The notes: generated from the sequence alone by a model not told the origin. A stretch of 64,000 nucleotides of DNA from Parvibaculum sp039973015 (GCF_039973015.1 NZ_JBDWLT010000003.1:124001-188000), one strand, 5' to 3'. Positions 16,372 to 25,923 are shown, numbered from the stretch's first letter. Made by a program: numbers and translations.

Positions 16372-17832
16372 ATGATCCGCGAAGCATTGACGTTCGACGA
16401 CGTTCTCCTGCTGCCTGCAGCATCCACGGTTCTGCCTACTCAAGCCGATACGCGCACACGCCTTACCCGCACGATCGATCTCGGCATTCCCATCATCTCC
16501 GCCGCCATGGATACCGTCACCGAGGCGCGTCTTGCCATCGCGATGGCGCAGGCCGGCGGCATCGGCGTTCTCCATCGCAATATGACGCCCGAGCAGCAGG
16601 CCGAGCAGGTCCGGCAGGTGAAGAAATTCGAGAGCGGCATGGTGGTGAACCCTGTCACCATCGAGCCGGATGCGACCCTTGCCGATGCCTTCGCCCTTAT
16701 GGAACGTCATGGCATTACCGGCATTCCTGTCGTCGAGCCTTCCGGCCGCCTTGCTGGCATCCTCACCAATCGCGATGTCCGCTTCGCCAGCAACCCGGCC
16801 GAGCCTGTCCGCAACCTGATGACGAAAGAAGGTCTCATCACGGTCGCCGATGGCGTAAGCCAGGAAGAGGCGAAACGCCTCCTTCACAAGAACCGGATCG
16901 AAAAACTTCTTGTGGTGGACGAGGCCTATCGCTGCATCGGTCTCATTACGGTGAAGGACATCGAAAAGGCGCAGCTTCACCCGAATGCCGCGAAAGACGA
17001 GCAGGGCCGCCTTCGCGTGGCCGCCGCGACCACGGTTGGAGACGAAGGCTATGGGCGTTCCGAGGCGCTGATTGCCGCGGGTGCCGACGTTATTATCGTG
17101 GATACGGCGCATGGTCACTCGGCCCGCGTCGCCGAGGCGGTGACGCGCATCAAGAAGCTTTCCAACAAGACACAGGTGATCGCGGGCAACGTCGCGACTG
17201 CGAATGGCGCCATGTCGCTCATCGATGCAGGCGCGGACGCGATCAAGGTCGGCATCGGACCGGGCTCCATCTGCACCACGCGCATCGTTGCAGGCGTCGG
17301 CGTACCGCAGCTCACAGCCATCATGGATGTCGTCGAGGCGGCCCGGAAGGCCGACACACCGGTCATCGCCGATGGCGGTATCAAGTTTTCAGGCGACCTT
17401 GCCAAGGCGATTGCCGCGGGTGCGGACTGCGCAATGCTCGGCTCGCTCTTCGCAGGTACGGAAGAAAGCCCCGGTGAGGTGTTCCTTTTCCAGGGGCGTT
17501 CCTACAAGGCCTATCGCGGCATGGGGTCGGTGGGTGCGATGGCCATAGGCTCCGCCGACCGCTACTTCCAGCAGGATGTGAAAGATTCGCTGAAGCTCGT
17601 GCCGGAAGGCATCGAAGGTCAGGTGCCATACAAGGGCCCTGTGGGGGCGGTGATCCATCAGCTTGTGGGCGGCCTTCGGGCGGCCATGGGATATACCGGC
17701 AATGCGACCGTGAAGGACTTCCAGAAGAATGCCGAGTTCGTGCGCATTTCTTCTGCGAGCCTGCGTGAAAGTCATGTTCACGACGTTACGATCACGCGCG
17801 AAGCCCCCAACTACCCCGGCGGTGCGAGCTGA
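16372..17832 (+). CDS. guaB: Inosine-5'-monophosphate dehydrogenase GuaB
   Basis: The 486-residue enzyme oxidises IMP to XMP, the committed step of GMP synthesis. The active-site loop GPGSICTTRIVAGVGVPQ places the catalytic cysteine at residue 301. Two CBS domains occupy roughly residues 92-205 (MVVNPVTIEPDATLADAF and LMTKEGLITV), and the mobile flap region with YRGMGSVGAM lies near 385. Length is normal. The next gene begins 28 bp downstream and guaA lies two genes further on, so both steps from IMP to GMP are likely in one transcript. Start at ATG 16372 with an AGGAGG-like site upstream. Confidence 0.97.
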   Translation: MIREALTFDDVLLLPAASTVLPTQADTRTRLTRTIDLGIPIISAAMDTVTEARLAIAMAQAGGIGVLHRNMTPEQQAEQVRQVKKFESGMVVNPVTIEPDATLADAFALMERHGITGIPVVEPSGRLAGILTNRDVRFASNPAEPVRNLMTKEGLITVADGVSQEEAKRLLHKNRIEKLLVVDEAYRCIGLITVKDIEKAQLHPNAAKDEQGRLRVAAATTVGDEGYGRSEALIAAGADVIIVDTAHGHSARVAEAVTRIKKLSNKTQVIAGNVATANGAMSLIDAGADAIKVGIGPGSICTTRIVAGVGVPQLTAIMDVVEAARKADTPVIADGGIKFSGDLAKAIAAGADCAMLGSLFAGTEESPGEVFLFQGRSYKAYRGMGSVGAMAIGSADRYFQQDVKDSLKLVPEGIEGQVPYKGPVGAVIHQLVGGLRAAMGYTGNATVKDFQKNAEFVRISSASLRESHVHDVTITREAPNYPGGAS

Positions 17833-17860
17833 CCGCCCGTCCGGTCGCGGGTGACGTGAA

Positions 17861-19153
17861 ATGACACCCGGCGCACGTCTGCAATCTGCCATCGAGATCC
17901 TCAACGATATTTTCCAGAGCGGCCGCCCGGCGGATCGCATCGTGGAGAACTGGGGCCGGTCGAACCGCTATGCGGGCTCGAAAGATCGCAAAGCCATTTC
18001 AGAGCTTGTCTACACCGTCCTTCGCCGCCGGGCGGAGCTTGCCGCTGCCACGGGACATGAGGATGCCCGGCTTCTGGCTTTTGCCGCACACGCGCTGGTG
18101 AACGGCGAGGATATATCCTCGCTCGCCGATGGCGGTCGCCATGCGCCGGAGCCTCTGACCGAAGCGGAGAGGACGGTACTGACCACCGCCTCGCTGCCCG
18201 GTCCCGATGCCGCCCCGTGGGTACGCCTCAATTATCCCGAATGGCTCCATACCGAACTTGAGGCCGCCTTCGGCGATGCATTGGAGCGCGAGATGTCGGC
18301 GCTTATCGATCGCGCGCCGACAGACCTTCGTATCAACACACTGAAGACGAACAGGGAGAGCGCTCTCAAGTCGCTGGAGGAAGCGGGTCTAACAGCCGAG
18401 CTTTGTCCGTGGTCGCCCTGGGGGCTCCGGCTTACATCGCGTGGCAATCTGCCGGCCCTTGCGGTTTATCGCGAAGGTGCCGTCGAAATTCAGGATGAGG
18501 GCTCGCAGCTTGCCTGCTTGCTGACGGGCGTCAAGCCCGGCGAACAGGTTGTGGACCTCTGTGCGGGCGGCGGCGGCAAATCGCTCGCGCTCGCCGCCAT
18601 GATGGGAAATCGCGGACAGATTTATGCCTGCGATACGGATGGCCGCCGCCTCGCGCCGCTTGAGCCGCGCGCTCAGCGTGCAGGCGTCCGCAACCTTCAA
18701 ACGACCACCCTCGGGCCCTGGCATGCAGGCCAGCCGGACCCGGATCTTGCAGGCCTCGCCGCTCGCGCGGACTGTGTCCTTGTTGATGCGCCTTGCAGCG
18801 GTACCGGCGCATGGCGCCGCAGCCCCGATGCGCGCTGGAGTCTGGGCCCCGACATGCTGTCAGGCTATCGGGCAGCACAGGAGGAAGTGCTCTCTCGTGC
18901 AGCGGCGCTGGTCAGGCCCGGCGGACGGCTCGTCTATGTCACCTGTTCGCTTCTGCCCTCGGAGAATGAGCACCAGGTGGAGGCATTTCTCGCAGGTCAT
19001 ACCGGTTTCACCCCCTTGTCCTGGGCTGCTTTCTGGCCGGAAGGGGTGGCCCCCCCACCTGCGCCGCCCGGAAATTCGCTTCGCCTGAGCCCGGCCTCCA
19101 CCGGTACGGATGGCTTTTTTGCTGCCATTCTTCGGAAGGAAGAGAACACATGA
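17861..19153 (+). CDS. RsmB/NOP family RNA cytosine-C5 methyltransferase
   Basis: The 430-residue protein has an N-terminal helical RNA-binding part and a C-terminal SAM-dependent methyltransferase domain. Motifs include VVDLCAGGGGKSLALAAMM (SAM loop), VDAPCSGTGAWRRSPD with the PCSG cysteine, and the catalytic TCSLLPSENEHQVEAFL. These match enzymes making m5C in rRNA; the length is near that of RsmB, but the exact target base cannot be told from sequence. It is between guaB and guaA and overlaps the next TPR gene by 4 bp (ATGA at 19150). Confidence 0.88.
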   Translation: MTPGARLQSAIEILNDIFQSGRPADRIVENWGRSNRYAGSKDRKAISELVYTVLRRRAELAAATGHEDARLLAFAAHALVNGEDISSLADGGRHAPEPLTEAERTVLTTASLPGPDAAPWVRLNYPEWLHTELEAAFGDALEREMSALIDRAPTDLRINTLKTNRESALKSLEEAGLTAELCPWSPWGLRLTSRGNLPALAVYREGAVEIQDEGSQLACLLTGVKPGEQVVDLCAGGGGKSLALAAMMGNRGQIYACDTDGRRLAPLEPRAQRAGVRNLQTTTLGPWHAGQPDPDLAGLAARADCVLVDAPCSGTGAWRRSPDARWSLGPDMLSGYRAAQEEVLSRAAALVRPGGRLVYVTCSLLPSENEHQVEAFLAGHTGFTPLSWAAFWPEGVAPPPAPPGNSLRLSPASTGTDGFFAAILRKEENT

Positions 19154-19734
19154 CGCGGTGCGGCATCGGGCTTGACGGGTCGGGGCAAGGATGGTCTATC
19201 GAAGGTCTTTCCTCCCACGGGCCTGGATCGATGGCGGCCGTATTCTTCCAAAAAATCTCGCGTTTTGCGCTGTTGATCTGCTGGCTTCTTTCGGTGACGG
19301 CGCTGCTGCCGCTCGGAACGGCTTTGGCCGTCGATGCAAGGTCGCAAAGCGCCTCCCTGAGCCTCACGGAAAAGGGCATAGCGGCCGCACAGGCTGGCGA
19401 CCTCGCCGCCGCGCGGCGTCTTCTTGAGGAGGCGATTGTCTCCAACCCCGCAAATGCCCGTGCCTATACCGAGCTTGCAGCTGTGCAGAACGCCGCGGGC
19501 AATCGCAAACTCGCCCGAAAATATTATGTAATCGCGCTTGCCATCGACCCTGTTTTTCCCGCCGCTCTGGCCGGGCTTGCCCGCCTGAACATCATGGCGG
19601 GAGACGAGGACGCCGCGAAGCTCTTGCTCGACAAACTTCGCTTTTCCTGCCCGGCCTGCACCGAAACCCGCGAAATCGAACGCGCGCTCGATGCCGGTTC
19701 ATCTCCCTCGCCCGAAGTGAAACCAAATCCGTAG
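19150..19734 (+). CDS. TPR-repeat protein with N-terminal membrane anchor or signal
   Basis: This 194-residue protein overlaps the preceding methyltransferase stop. Residues about 30-55 are hydrophobic (FALLICWLLSVTALLPLG) after a short cytoplasmic leader, so it is anchored or exported. The rest carries at least two tetratricopeptide-like helices pairs: EKGIAAAQAGDLAAARRLLE and AYTELAAVQNAAGNRKLARKYY, followed by a third. TPR modules bind partner proteins; the partner is unknown. A start further inside, at the ATG around 19231, would shorten the leader and make a more standard signal peptide. It ends 7 bp before guaA. Confidence 0.75.
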   Translation: MTRCGIGLDGSGQGWSIEGLSSHGPGSMAAVFFQKISRFALLICWLLSVTALLPLGTALAVDARSQSASLSLTEKGIAAAQAGDLAAARRLLEEAIVSNPANARAYTELAAVQNAAGNRKLARKYYVIALAIDPVFPAALAGLARLNIMAGDEDAAKLLLDKLRFSCPACTETREIERALDAGSSPSPEVKPNP

Positions 19735-19741
19735 ACGGAAC

Positions 19742-21292
19742 ATGACTGAAGACCGCATTCTCATCATCGATTTCGGCAGCCAGGTAACGCAGCTCATCGC
19801 GCGGCGTGTTCGCGAAAGCGGCGTCTATTGCGAGATCGTGCCCTTCAACAAGGTCGAGGAGATGTGGGAAGGGTTTGAGCCGAAAGGCGTCATTCTCTCC
19901 GGCAGTCCCGCCAGCGTCAGCCGTGAGAATTCTCCGCGCGCGCCGCAATTCGTCTTCGAGGCGGGGCTTCCCGTTCTCGGTATCTGCTACGGCCAGCAAA
20001 CCATGACGTTGCAGCTCGGCGGCCAGGTCGAAGGCCATGACGAACGTGAATTCGGGCGCGCCTCCATCGAGGTGACCGAAGATACGCCGCTGCTCGAAGG
20101 GATCGCGCAGAAGGGGGAGACGGAACCTGTCTGGATGAGCCACGGGGATCGCGTGGTGTCCATTGCGCCGGGCTTCAAGGTTATGGCGCAGAGCCGGGGC
20201 GCGCCTTTCGCAGTCATTGCGGATGAGGAGCGCCGCTTCTATGGCGTACAGTTCCACCCGGAGGTGGTGCACACGCCGCGTGGCCGCGACATGTTGTGGA
20301 ACTTCACGCATCGCATCTGCGGCTGCAGGGGCGACTGGACCATGGCCGCTTTCCGCGAAACGGAAATCGCCAAGGTCCGCGAGCAGGTGGGGTCTGGCAG
20401 GGTGATCTGCGGTCTTTCCGGCGGCGTGGATTCATCCGTTGTTGCCGTGCTGCTGCATGAGGCTATCGGCGACCAGCTTCAATGCGTCTTCGTCGATACG
20501 GGCATGATGCGCGCGGGCGAGGCCGAGCAGGTCGTCTCGCTCTTTCGCGATCACTACAATATTCCGCTCGTCTCGGTCGATGCGAGCGACCTTTTTCTCG
20601 GCAAGCTCGATGGTGTCACCGACCCCGAGCAGAAGCGCAAGATCATTGGCGCAACCTTCATCGACGTCTTCGAAACGGAGGCAAAAAAAGTCGGCGGTGC
20701 GGACTTTCTCGCTCAAGGCACGCTCTATCCAGATGTGATCGAAAGCGTCTCCTTCGCGGGCGGCCCTTCGGTCACAATCAAGAGCCATCACAATGTCGGC
20801 GGTTTGCCTGAGCGCATGAACATGAAGCTCGTCGAGCCGCTGCGCGAACTCTTCAAGGATGAAGTGCGCGATCTCGGCCGCGAACTGGGCCTGCCGGAGC
20901 AGTTTGTCGGCCGTCACCCGTTCCCCGGACCGGGCCTCGCGATCCGCGTGCCCGGCGAGATCACGCGCGACAGGCTTGAAATCCTTCGCAAGGCCGACAC
21001 GATCTATCTGGAAGAAATCCGCGCAGCCGGTCTCTACGATCAGATATGGCAGGCTTTTGCCGTTCTGCTTCCCGTGCGTACCGTTGGCGTCATGGGCGAT
21101 GAACGCACTTATGATTTCGTTTGCGCGCTGCGTGCCGTCACCTCGCTTGATGGCATGACGGCGGATTACTATCCGTTCTCACATGAGTTCCTCGGTCATG
21201 TGTCGACCCGCATCATCAACGAGGTGCGCGGCATCAACCGTGTCGTCTATGATGTGACCTCGAAGCCGCCCGGCACGATCGAGTGGGAATGA
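19742..21292 (+). CDS. guaA: GMP synthase (glutamine-hydrolysing) GuaA
   Basis: The 516-residue enzyme converts XMP to GMP. The class I amidotransferase domain has the nucleophile elbow LGICYGQQTM and the His/Glu pair in GVQFHPEVVHT. The ATP pyrophosphatase domain has the P-loop CGLSGGVDSSVVA near residue 223. The C-terminal dimerisation domain ends with DVTSKPPGTIEWE, the standard terminus. Length and motifs are normal. It follows a TPR gene by 7 bp and is followed by rpiB after 14 bp. Confidence 0.97.
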   Translation: MTEDRILIIDFGSQVTQLIARRVRESGVYCEIVPFNKVEEMWEGFEPKGVILSGSPASVSRENSPRAPQFVFEAGLPVLGICYGQQTMTLQLGGQVEGHDEREFGRASIEVTEDTPLLEGIAQKGETEPVWMSHGDRVVSIAPGFKVMAQSRGAPFAVIADEERRFYGVQFHPEVVHTPRGRDMLWNFTHRICGCRGDWTMAAFRETEIAKVREQVGSGRVICGLSGGVDSSVVAVLLHEAIGDQLQCVFVDTGMMRAGEAEQVVSLFRDHYNIPLVSVDASDLFLGKLDGVTDPEQKRKIIGATFIDVFETEAKKVGGADFLAQGTLYPDVIESVSFAGGPSVTIKSHHNVGGLPERMNMKLVEPLRELFKDEVRDLGRELGLPEQFVGRHPFPGPGLAIRVPGEITRDRLEILRKADTIYLEEIRAAGLYDQIWQAFAVLLPVRTVGVMGDERTYDFVCALRAVTSLDGMTADYYPFSHEFLGHVSTRIINEVRGINRVVYDVTSKPPGTIEWE

Positions 21293-21306
21293 AGGAAAGC
21301 TCCTCC

Positions 21307-21756
21307 ATGACAGCCAGCAAGCGCATCGTCCTTTCCAGCGACCATGCCGCTATCGGACTCCGGCAGGCTATTTCCGCTCATATCGCGGCGCAGGGCTGGG
21401 AGGTTGTCGACATCGGCCCGACGACGCCGGAAAGCACTCACTATCCGGAACACGGGGAAGCGGCGGCGCGGCGTGTCGCTTCCGGGGATTGCCGGTTTGG
21501 CATCATCCTCTGCGGTACCGGACAGGGCATCATGATGGCGGCGAACAAGGTAAAGGGCATACGTAGCGGCGTCTGCTCCGATACATTCTCGGCCCGTATG
21601 ATCCGCCAGCACAATGACGCCAACATGCTCTCGCTCGGCGCGCGCGTGGTGGGCGAAGGCCTTGCGCTCGATATTGTCGATGCGTTTCTCTCCGCCAATT
21701 TCGAGGGTGGACGGCATTCGACGCGCGTGGAGATGATCGTGGCGCTGGAGGGATAG
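21307..21756 (+). CDS. rpiB: Ribose-5-phosphate isomerase B (RpiB/LacAB family)
   Basis: The 149-residue protein interconverts ribose-5-phosphate and ribulose-5-phosphate. Motifs: LSSDHAAIGLR at the N-terminus, FGIILCGTGQGIMMAANK with the catalytic cysteine, and HNDANMLSLGARVVG. ATG 21307 is preferred since AAGGAAAG lies about 8 bp upstream and the conserved N-terminus starts there; in-frame starts at 21283/21289 would overlap guaA. Position at the end of the guaB-guaA run links pentose phosphate supply with purine nucleotide synthesis. Confidence 0.93.
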   Translation: MTASKRIVLSSDHAAIGLRQAISAHIAAQGWEVVDIGPTTPESTHYPEHGEAAARRVASGDCRFGIILCGTGQGIMMAANKVKGIRSGVCSDTFSARMIRQHNDANMLSLGARVVGEGLALDIVDAFLSANFEGGRHSTRVEMIVALEG

Positions 21757-21770
21757 CTCGTTCGTTGTGG

Positions 21771-22979
21771 TCAGGCTACGGGGCGTCCGGCCTGGAAGAC
21801 ACGCTCAATGGCGTCTTCATCGCCAAGTGCGGCGATGTTTTCAAGCGGATTGATCCTTGTCAGGATTATGTCCGCTGCCGCGCCGGGGGCGAGCGTACCG
21901 ATCTTGCCTTCCATGCCGCATAGCTTCGGGTTGACCACATACATGGACCGCAGGATCTCGGCAGGTGTTTCGGCTTCCGAACGGATGGCGAATTCGCGCC
22001 TTTGGCGGGCCTGGCTTTCGCCGATGAGGTCCGTACCCCAACCGAGCGTTACTCCCGCATCGCGTGCAATTTCCAGTGAGCGGAGGCCCGCCTCAAGCAC
22101 TTTGCTGTTCTTGGCGAGGTTGGCTGCAGGAAAGCCCATCTTTCGTCCCAACAGGTCCATTGCTTCATAGGTCGAAAGCGTGGGCACCATGATGGCGCCA
22201 TGGCGTGCGACGGCATTGGCGGAATCGCTGTCAATCATGTTGCCATGCTCGATCGTGTGGACGCCGTTTTCGACGGCCATCTTGATCGACTCCGCCGAAT
22301 AGGCATGTGCCGCCACATAAGTCTGCCGGTGACGCGCCTCTTCGCAGGCGGCGGCGATCTCGGCCGGCGTGTACTGGACGGATTCCAGCGGATCGGCGGG
22401 TGAGGCTACACCCCCGGAAACATGTATCTTCAGGAAGTCTGATCCGTCGCGAAGATTATGGCGTGCGGCCTTGCGGACGGCGTCGGGACCGTCTGCGACG
22501 ATGCCGAAAGCCGTGTGCCGCATCTCGCAGGCGCAAGCCGGAACGGGTCGGGGGCCGGATTCTGCATCGCCATGCCCGCCTGTCTGGGTGAGCATCCGTC
22601 CGGCGCGAAAGATGCGTGGCCCCTCGGCGATACCCGCCTTGATCGCGCGTATCAAGCCTTCGACATCGCCGCCCAGATCGCGGACCGTGGTGAAGCCCCG
22701 CTGAAGCGTTTCTGTTGCGAGCCGGGCCATCACGATGCCGAACTCGACTTCGGACCAGCGCTGAAGTTTTGCGAAATCGAGTGTTGCCAAGCGAAAATGG
22801 ACATGGGCATCGATGAAGCCGGGAAGCATGAAACCTCCCTTTGCATCTATCTCGACTTCCCCCGTCGCATCTTCGCCGATCGCCACAACCTTGCCGGCCT
22901 CCGCGACCAAGGGCCCATCCTCGACGAATGCCATTTTATCGACGTCGAGCCGTCGCGCATTTCGTATGACAAGTCGCAT
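21771..22979 (-). CDS. Metal-dependent amidohydrolase (imidazolonepropionase-like)
   Basis: The 402-residue enzyme is an amidohydrolase-superfamily TIM barrel. It shows the first metal motif FIDAHVHFRL near residue 58, a GSDFLKIHVSGG block near 180 with the lysine that is often carboxylated, AHAYSAESIKMAVENGVHTIEHG near 225-245 with two His ligands, and the final LGWGTDLIGES near 320 with Asp. Related enzymes hydrolyse dipeptides, N-acyl amino acids, carbamates or lactones, so substrate is not predictable. It is convergent with rpiB and separated by 64 bp from ilvD, which is on the same strand upstream. Confidence 0.85.
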   Translation of the reverse strand: MRLVIRNARRLDVDKMAFVEDGPLVAEAGKVVAIGEDATGEVEIDAKGGFMLPGFIDAHVHFRLATLDFAKLQRWSEVEFGIVMARLATETLQRGFTTVRDLGGDVEGLIRAIKAGIAEGPRIFRAGRMLTQTGGHGDAESGPRPVPACACEMRHTAFGIVADGPDAVRKAARHNLRDGSDFLKIHVSGGVASPADPLESVQYTPAEIAAACEEARHRQTYVAAHAYSAESIKMAVENGVHTIEHGNMIDSDSANAVARHGAIMVPTLSTYEAMDLLGRKMGFPAANLAKNSKVLEAGLRSLEIARDAGVTLGWGTDLIGESQARQRREFAIRSEAETPAEILRSMYVVNPKLCGMEGKIGTLAPGAAADIILTRINPLENIAALGDEDAIERVFQAGRPVA

Positions 22980-23043
22980 CTTTTCCCCGTGACGTTCGCG
23001 TCATGAATGGCGCATCGGCGGCAAGCTGCCGAAACGCTCAGTC

Positions 23044-24906
23044 TCAGTGCAGACCCGCCGCCTTGTCGATGGCATCCTTGTCGCGCACGGCGCCCTTCGC
23101 CGCGCTGGTCGCGAAGGCGGCATAGGTCTTGAGCGCGGTGGAGACGGCACGCTTGCGGGGCTTCTCCGGCCGCCAGCCCTTTTTCTCCTGCTCGGCCCGG
23201 CGCTCCGCCAGTTCCTCGTCGCTCACCTTGAGGTGAATGCCGCGTCCCGGCACGTCGATCTCGATCATGTCGTCTTCGCGAACAAGGCCAATGACGCCGC
23301 CTTCCGCCGCTTCCGGCGAAGCATGGCCGATGGAAAGACCGGACGTGCCGCCAGAGAAGCGCCCATCGGTGATGAGCGCGCATTTCGCGCCGAGACCCTT
23401 CGACTTGAGATAGGAGGTCGGGTAGAGCATTTCCTGCATGCCGGGTCCGCCGCGCGGCCCCTCATAGCGAATGACGACCACATCGCCGGCCTTCACCCGA
23501 TTGGTCAGGATCGCGCTCACCGCATCGTCCTGGCTCTCGAAAATGCGCGCCGGGCCAGTGAACTTCAGGATGCTGTCGTCGACGCCCGCTGTCTTCACCA
23601 CGCAGCCATCAAGCGCGAGATTGCCGTAGAGAACGGCCAGCCCGCCATCCTTCGAGAAGGCGTGATCGGCTTCGCGAATGACCCCGCCTTCACGGTCGAG
23701 ATCGAGGCTCTCCCATTGCCGGTTCTGGCTGAAGGCCGTCTGTGTCGGCACACCGCCGGGCGCGGCGAGGAAGAGAGCTTTCGCCGCATCGCTCGCCGTA
23801 TTGCGCTTGATGTCCCATTCGTTGAGCGCGTCGCCCAGCGTTGCCGCATGGACCGTCGGCAGTCCCGTATGCAGCAACCCGCCCCGGTCGAGTTCGCCAA
23901 GGATCGACATGATGCCGCCCGCGCGATGCACATCTTCCATATGCACGTCCGCCTTGGAGGGGGCGACCTTGCAAAGCACGGGCACACGGCGCGACAGCCG
24001 GTCGATATCGGCCATGGTGAAGTCGATTTCGCCTTCATGCGCGGCGGCAAGAATGTGGAGCACCGTATTGGTCGAGCCGCCCATTGCGATGTCGAGCGAC
24101 ATCGCATTTTCGAAGGCTTCCTTCGTGGCGATGGAGCGCGGCAGAACGGACTGATCGTCCTCTTCATAGCACCGCTTCGCAAGACCGACGATCCGGCGGC
24201 CTGCTTCGAGGAAAAGCGCCTCGCGCGCGGCATGGGTCGCCAGCGTCGAGCCATTGCCGGGCAGGCTGAGGCCGAGGGCTTCGGTCAGGCAGTTCATCGA
24301 GTTCGCGGTGAACATGCCCGAGCATGAGCCGCAGGTCGGGCAGGCCGAGCGCTCGATTGTTTGCACTTCCGCGTCGCTATAGGTCTCGTCTGCCGCTGCC
24401 ACCATGGCGTCGACAAGATCGAGCGCCTTGGTTTCGTCGCGGAGCACCACCTTGCCCGCTTCCATCGGTCCGCCGGAAACGAATATTGCCGGTATGTTCA
24501 GGCGCATCGCCGCATTCAGCATGCCAGGCGTGATCTTGTCGCAATTGGAGATACAGACCATCGCATCCGCGCAATGCGCGTTGACCATGTATTCCACGCT
24601 GTCGGCGATGATTTCGCGCGATGGCAGAGAATAGAGCATGCCGTCATGCCCCATTGCGATGCCGTCATCGACGGCGATGGTGTTGAATTCCTTGGCAACG
24701 CCGCCTGCCGCTTCGATCTCGCGCGCAACGAGCTGACCGAGATCCTTCAGATGCACATGCCCCGGCACGAACTGGGTGAAGGAATTCACCACAGCGATGA
24801 TCGGCTTGCCGAAATCGCCGTCTTTCATGCCAGTGGCCCGCCACAGGCCGCGTGCGCCGGCCATATTGCGGCCATGGGTCGTCGTGCGTGAGCGATAGCT
24901 GCTCAT
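23044..24906 (-). CDS. ilvD: Dihydroxy-acid dehydratase IlvD
   Basis: The 620-residue enzyme dehydrates 2,3-dihydroxy acids to 2-oxo acids for valine, isoleucine, leucine and pantothenate synthesis. Iron-sulfur ligands are visible in VCISNCDKITPGM and ACPTCGSCSGMFTANSMN. The N-terminus (GRNMAGARGLWRATGM) and C-terminal part (GRFSGGTSGLSIGHASPEA) are typical. Length fits the longer E. coli type, usually with an oxygen-sensitive [4Fe-4S] cluster. panB, which uses the product 2-oxoisovalerate, is about 8 kb away on the other strand. Confidence 0.97.
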   Translation of the reverse strand: MSSYRSRTTTHGRNMAGARGLWRATGMKDGDFGKPIIAVVNSFTQFVPGHVHLKDLGQLVAREIEAAGGVAKEFNTIAVDDGIAMGHDGMLYSLPSREIIADSVEYMVNAHCADAMVCISNCDKITPGMLNAAMRLNIPAIFVSGGPMEAGKVVLRDETKALDLVDAMVAAADETYSDAEVQTIERSACPTCGSCSGMFTANSMNCLTEALGLSLPGNGSTLATHAAREALFLEAGRRIVGLAKRCYEEDDQSVLPRSIATKEAFENAMSLDIAMGGSTNTVLHILAAAHEGEIDFTMADIDRLSRRVPVLCKVAPSKADVHMEDVHRAGGIMSILGELDRGGLLHTGLPTVHAATLGDALNEWDIKRNTASDAAKALFLAAPGGVPTQTAFSQNRQWESLDLDREGGVIREADHAFSKDGGLAVLYGNLALDGCVVKTAGVDDSILKFTGPARIFESQDDAVSAILTNRVKAGDVVVIRYEGPRGGPGMQEMLYPTSYLKSKGLGAKCALITDGRFSGGTSGLSIGHASPEAAEGGVIGLVREDDMIEIDVPGRGIHLKVSDEELAERRAEQEKKGWRPEKPRKRAVSTALKTYAAFATSAAKGAVRDKDAIDKAAGLH

Positions 24907-25109
24907 GATGATCTCGTCCTTTGGTGGTCGTGCTCCGCTGATCGGGAACCGGGAGAATAGTGAGTCGTGCCCCGTGCGTCGAATGCCCGTCCGTTAAATG
25001 GGGGGCAGGCAAGCCGGAATGAAGGGATTAGAGATAAAACGCCCGTTCCGTCAATAGCTTGGCGTGGAGCTTGACTGGGCAGGGCTCGCAAATTAATGCC
25101 CTCAGCCCT

Positions 25110-25138
25110 TTGACGGCGCCAAAATATATTGATATCAA
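25110..25138 (+). promoter_or_regulatory. Candidate promoter with overlapping palindrome, DUF899 operon
   Basis: TTGACG (25110-25115), a 17-bp spacer and TATCAA (25133-25138) form a good sigma-70-like promoter about 40 bp before the DUF899 start. The perfect palindrome TTGATATCAA (25129-25138) covers the -10 element and could be an operator. The surrounding bases are strikingly A/T-rich for this genome. Confidence 0.5.
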
Positions 25139-25177
25139 AATAAAAATCGAAACGGGTTTTGCAGGGAGGAGTGCGCG

Positions 25178-25915
25178 ATGCCGCAGAACAGGGTTGTTTC
25201 CCGCGAGGAGTGGCTGGTGGCGCGCAGGGCGCTTGTGGAGAAGGAGAAGGCGGAGACGCGTTTGCGCGATGAAATTGCTGCTTCCCGCGCCGCGCTTCCG
25301 TGGGTGAAGGTCGAAAAGGACTATGTTTTCGAAACGCCGGATGGACCGAAATCGCTCGCCGGTCTGTTTGCCGGTCGCAGTCAGCTTATCGTCTACCACT
25401 TCATGCTCGGGCCGGGCTGGGAGGCAGGCTGCCTCGGCTGTTCCTTTATTGCCGACCATCTCGACGGCACGTTGCCTCACCTCAATAATCACGACGTGAC
25501 GCTGTTCGCTGTTTCGCGCGCGCCGCTCGCCGAAATCGAACGCTACAAAACCCGCATGGGATGGAAGTTTCCCTGGGTGTCGTCCGGCGGCAGCGATTTC
25601 AATTTCGACTACCACGTCTCCTTCACGTCGGAAGAACTCGCCGGTGAAGATGTTTTCTACAACTTCGAGAAACTTCCCTCCTCAAAGGCAATGGACGAAC
25701 TGCCGGGCCTCAGCGCCTTCTATCGCAATGAGAAGGGCGAGGTGTTTCACACCTATTCGACCTATGCCCGGGGACCGGAAACATTGCTCGGTACCTACAT
25801 GATCCTCGATCTCGCGCCGCTTGGCCGCAACGAGGATGGGCCGATGGGCTGGATGCGCCGTCACGATGAATACGAAGCGAAGCCATCGGCTGGTTGCTGC
25901 GGTTCCGTTGCCTGA
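25178..25915 (+). CDS. DUF899 family thioredoxin-like protein
   Basis: The 245-residue protein begins at an ATG after GGGAGG. The first 40 residues form a charged helix (SREEWLVARRALVEKEKAETR), followed by the DUF899 signature WVKVEKDYVFETPDGPKSLA, YHFMLGPGWEAGCLGCSF with a CxxC pair, and SRAPLAEIERYKTRMGWKFPW. The fold is thioredoxin-like and the CxxC suggests redox activity, but no reaction is established for the family. It starts a three-gene operon with SRPBCC and VOC proteins (gaps 8 and 10 bp), a set often seen in stress or small-molecule handling loci. Confidence 0.9.
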   Translation: MPQNRVVSREEWLVARRALVEKEKAETRLRDEIAASRAALPWVKVEKDYVFETPDGPKSLAGLFAGRSQLIVYHFMLGPGWEAGCLGCSFIADHLDGTLPHLNNHDVTLFAVSRAPLAEIERYKTRMGWKFPWVSSGGSDFNFDYHVSFTSEELAGEDVFYNFEKLPSSKAMDELPGLSAFYRNEKGEVFHTYSTYARGPETLLGTYMILDLAPLGRNEDGPMGWMRRHDEYEAKPSAGCCGSVA

Positions 25916-25923
25916 TTTCTGAA

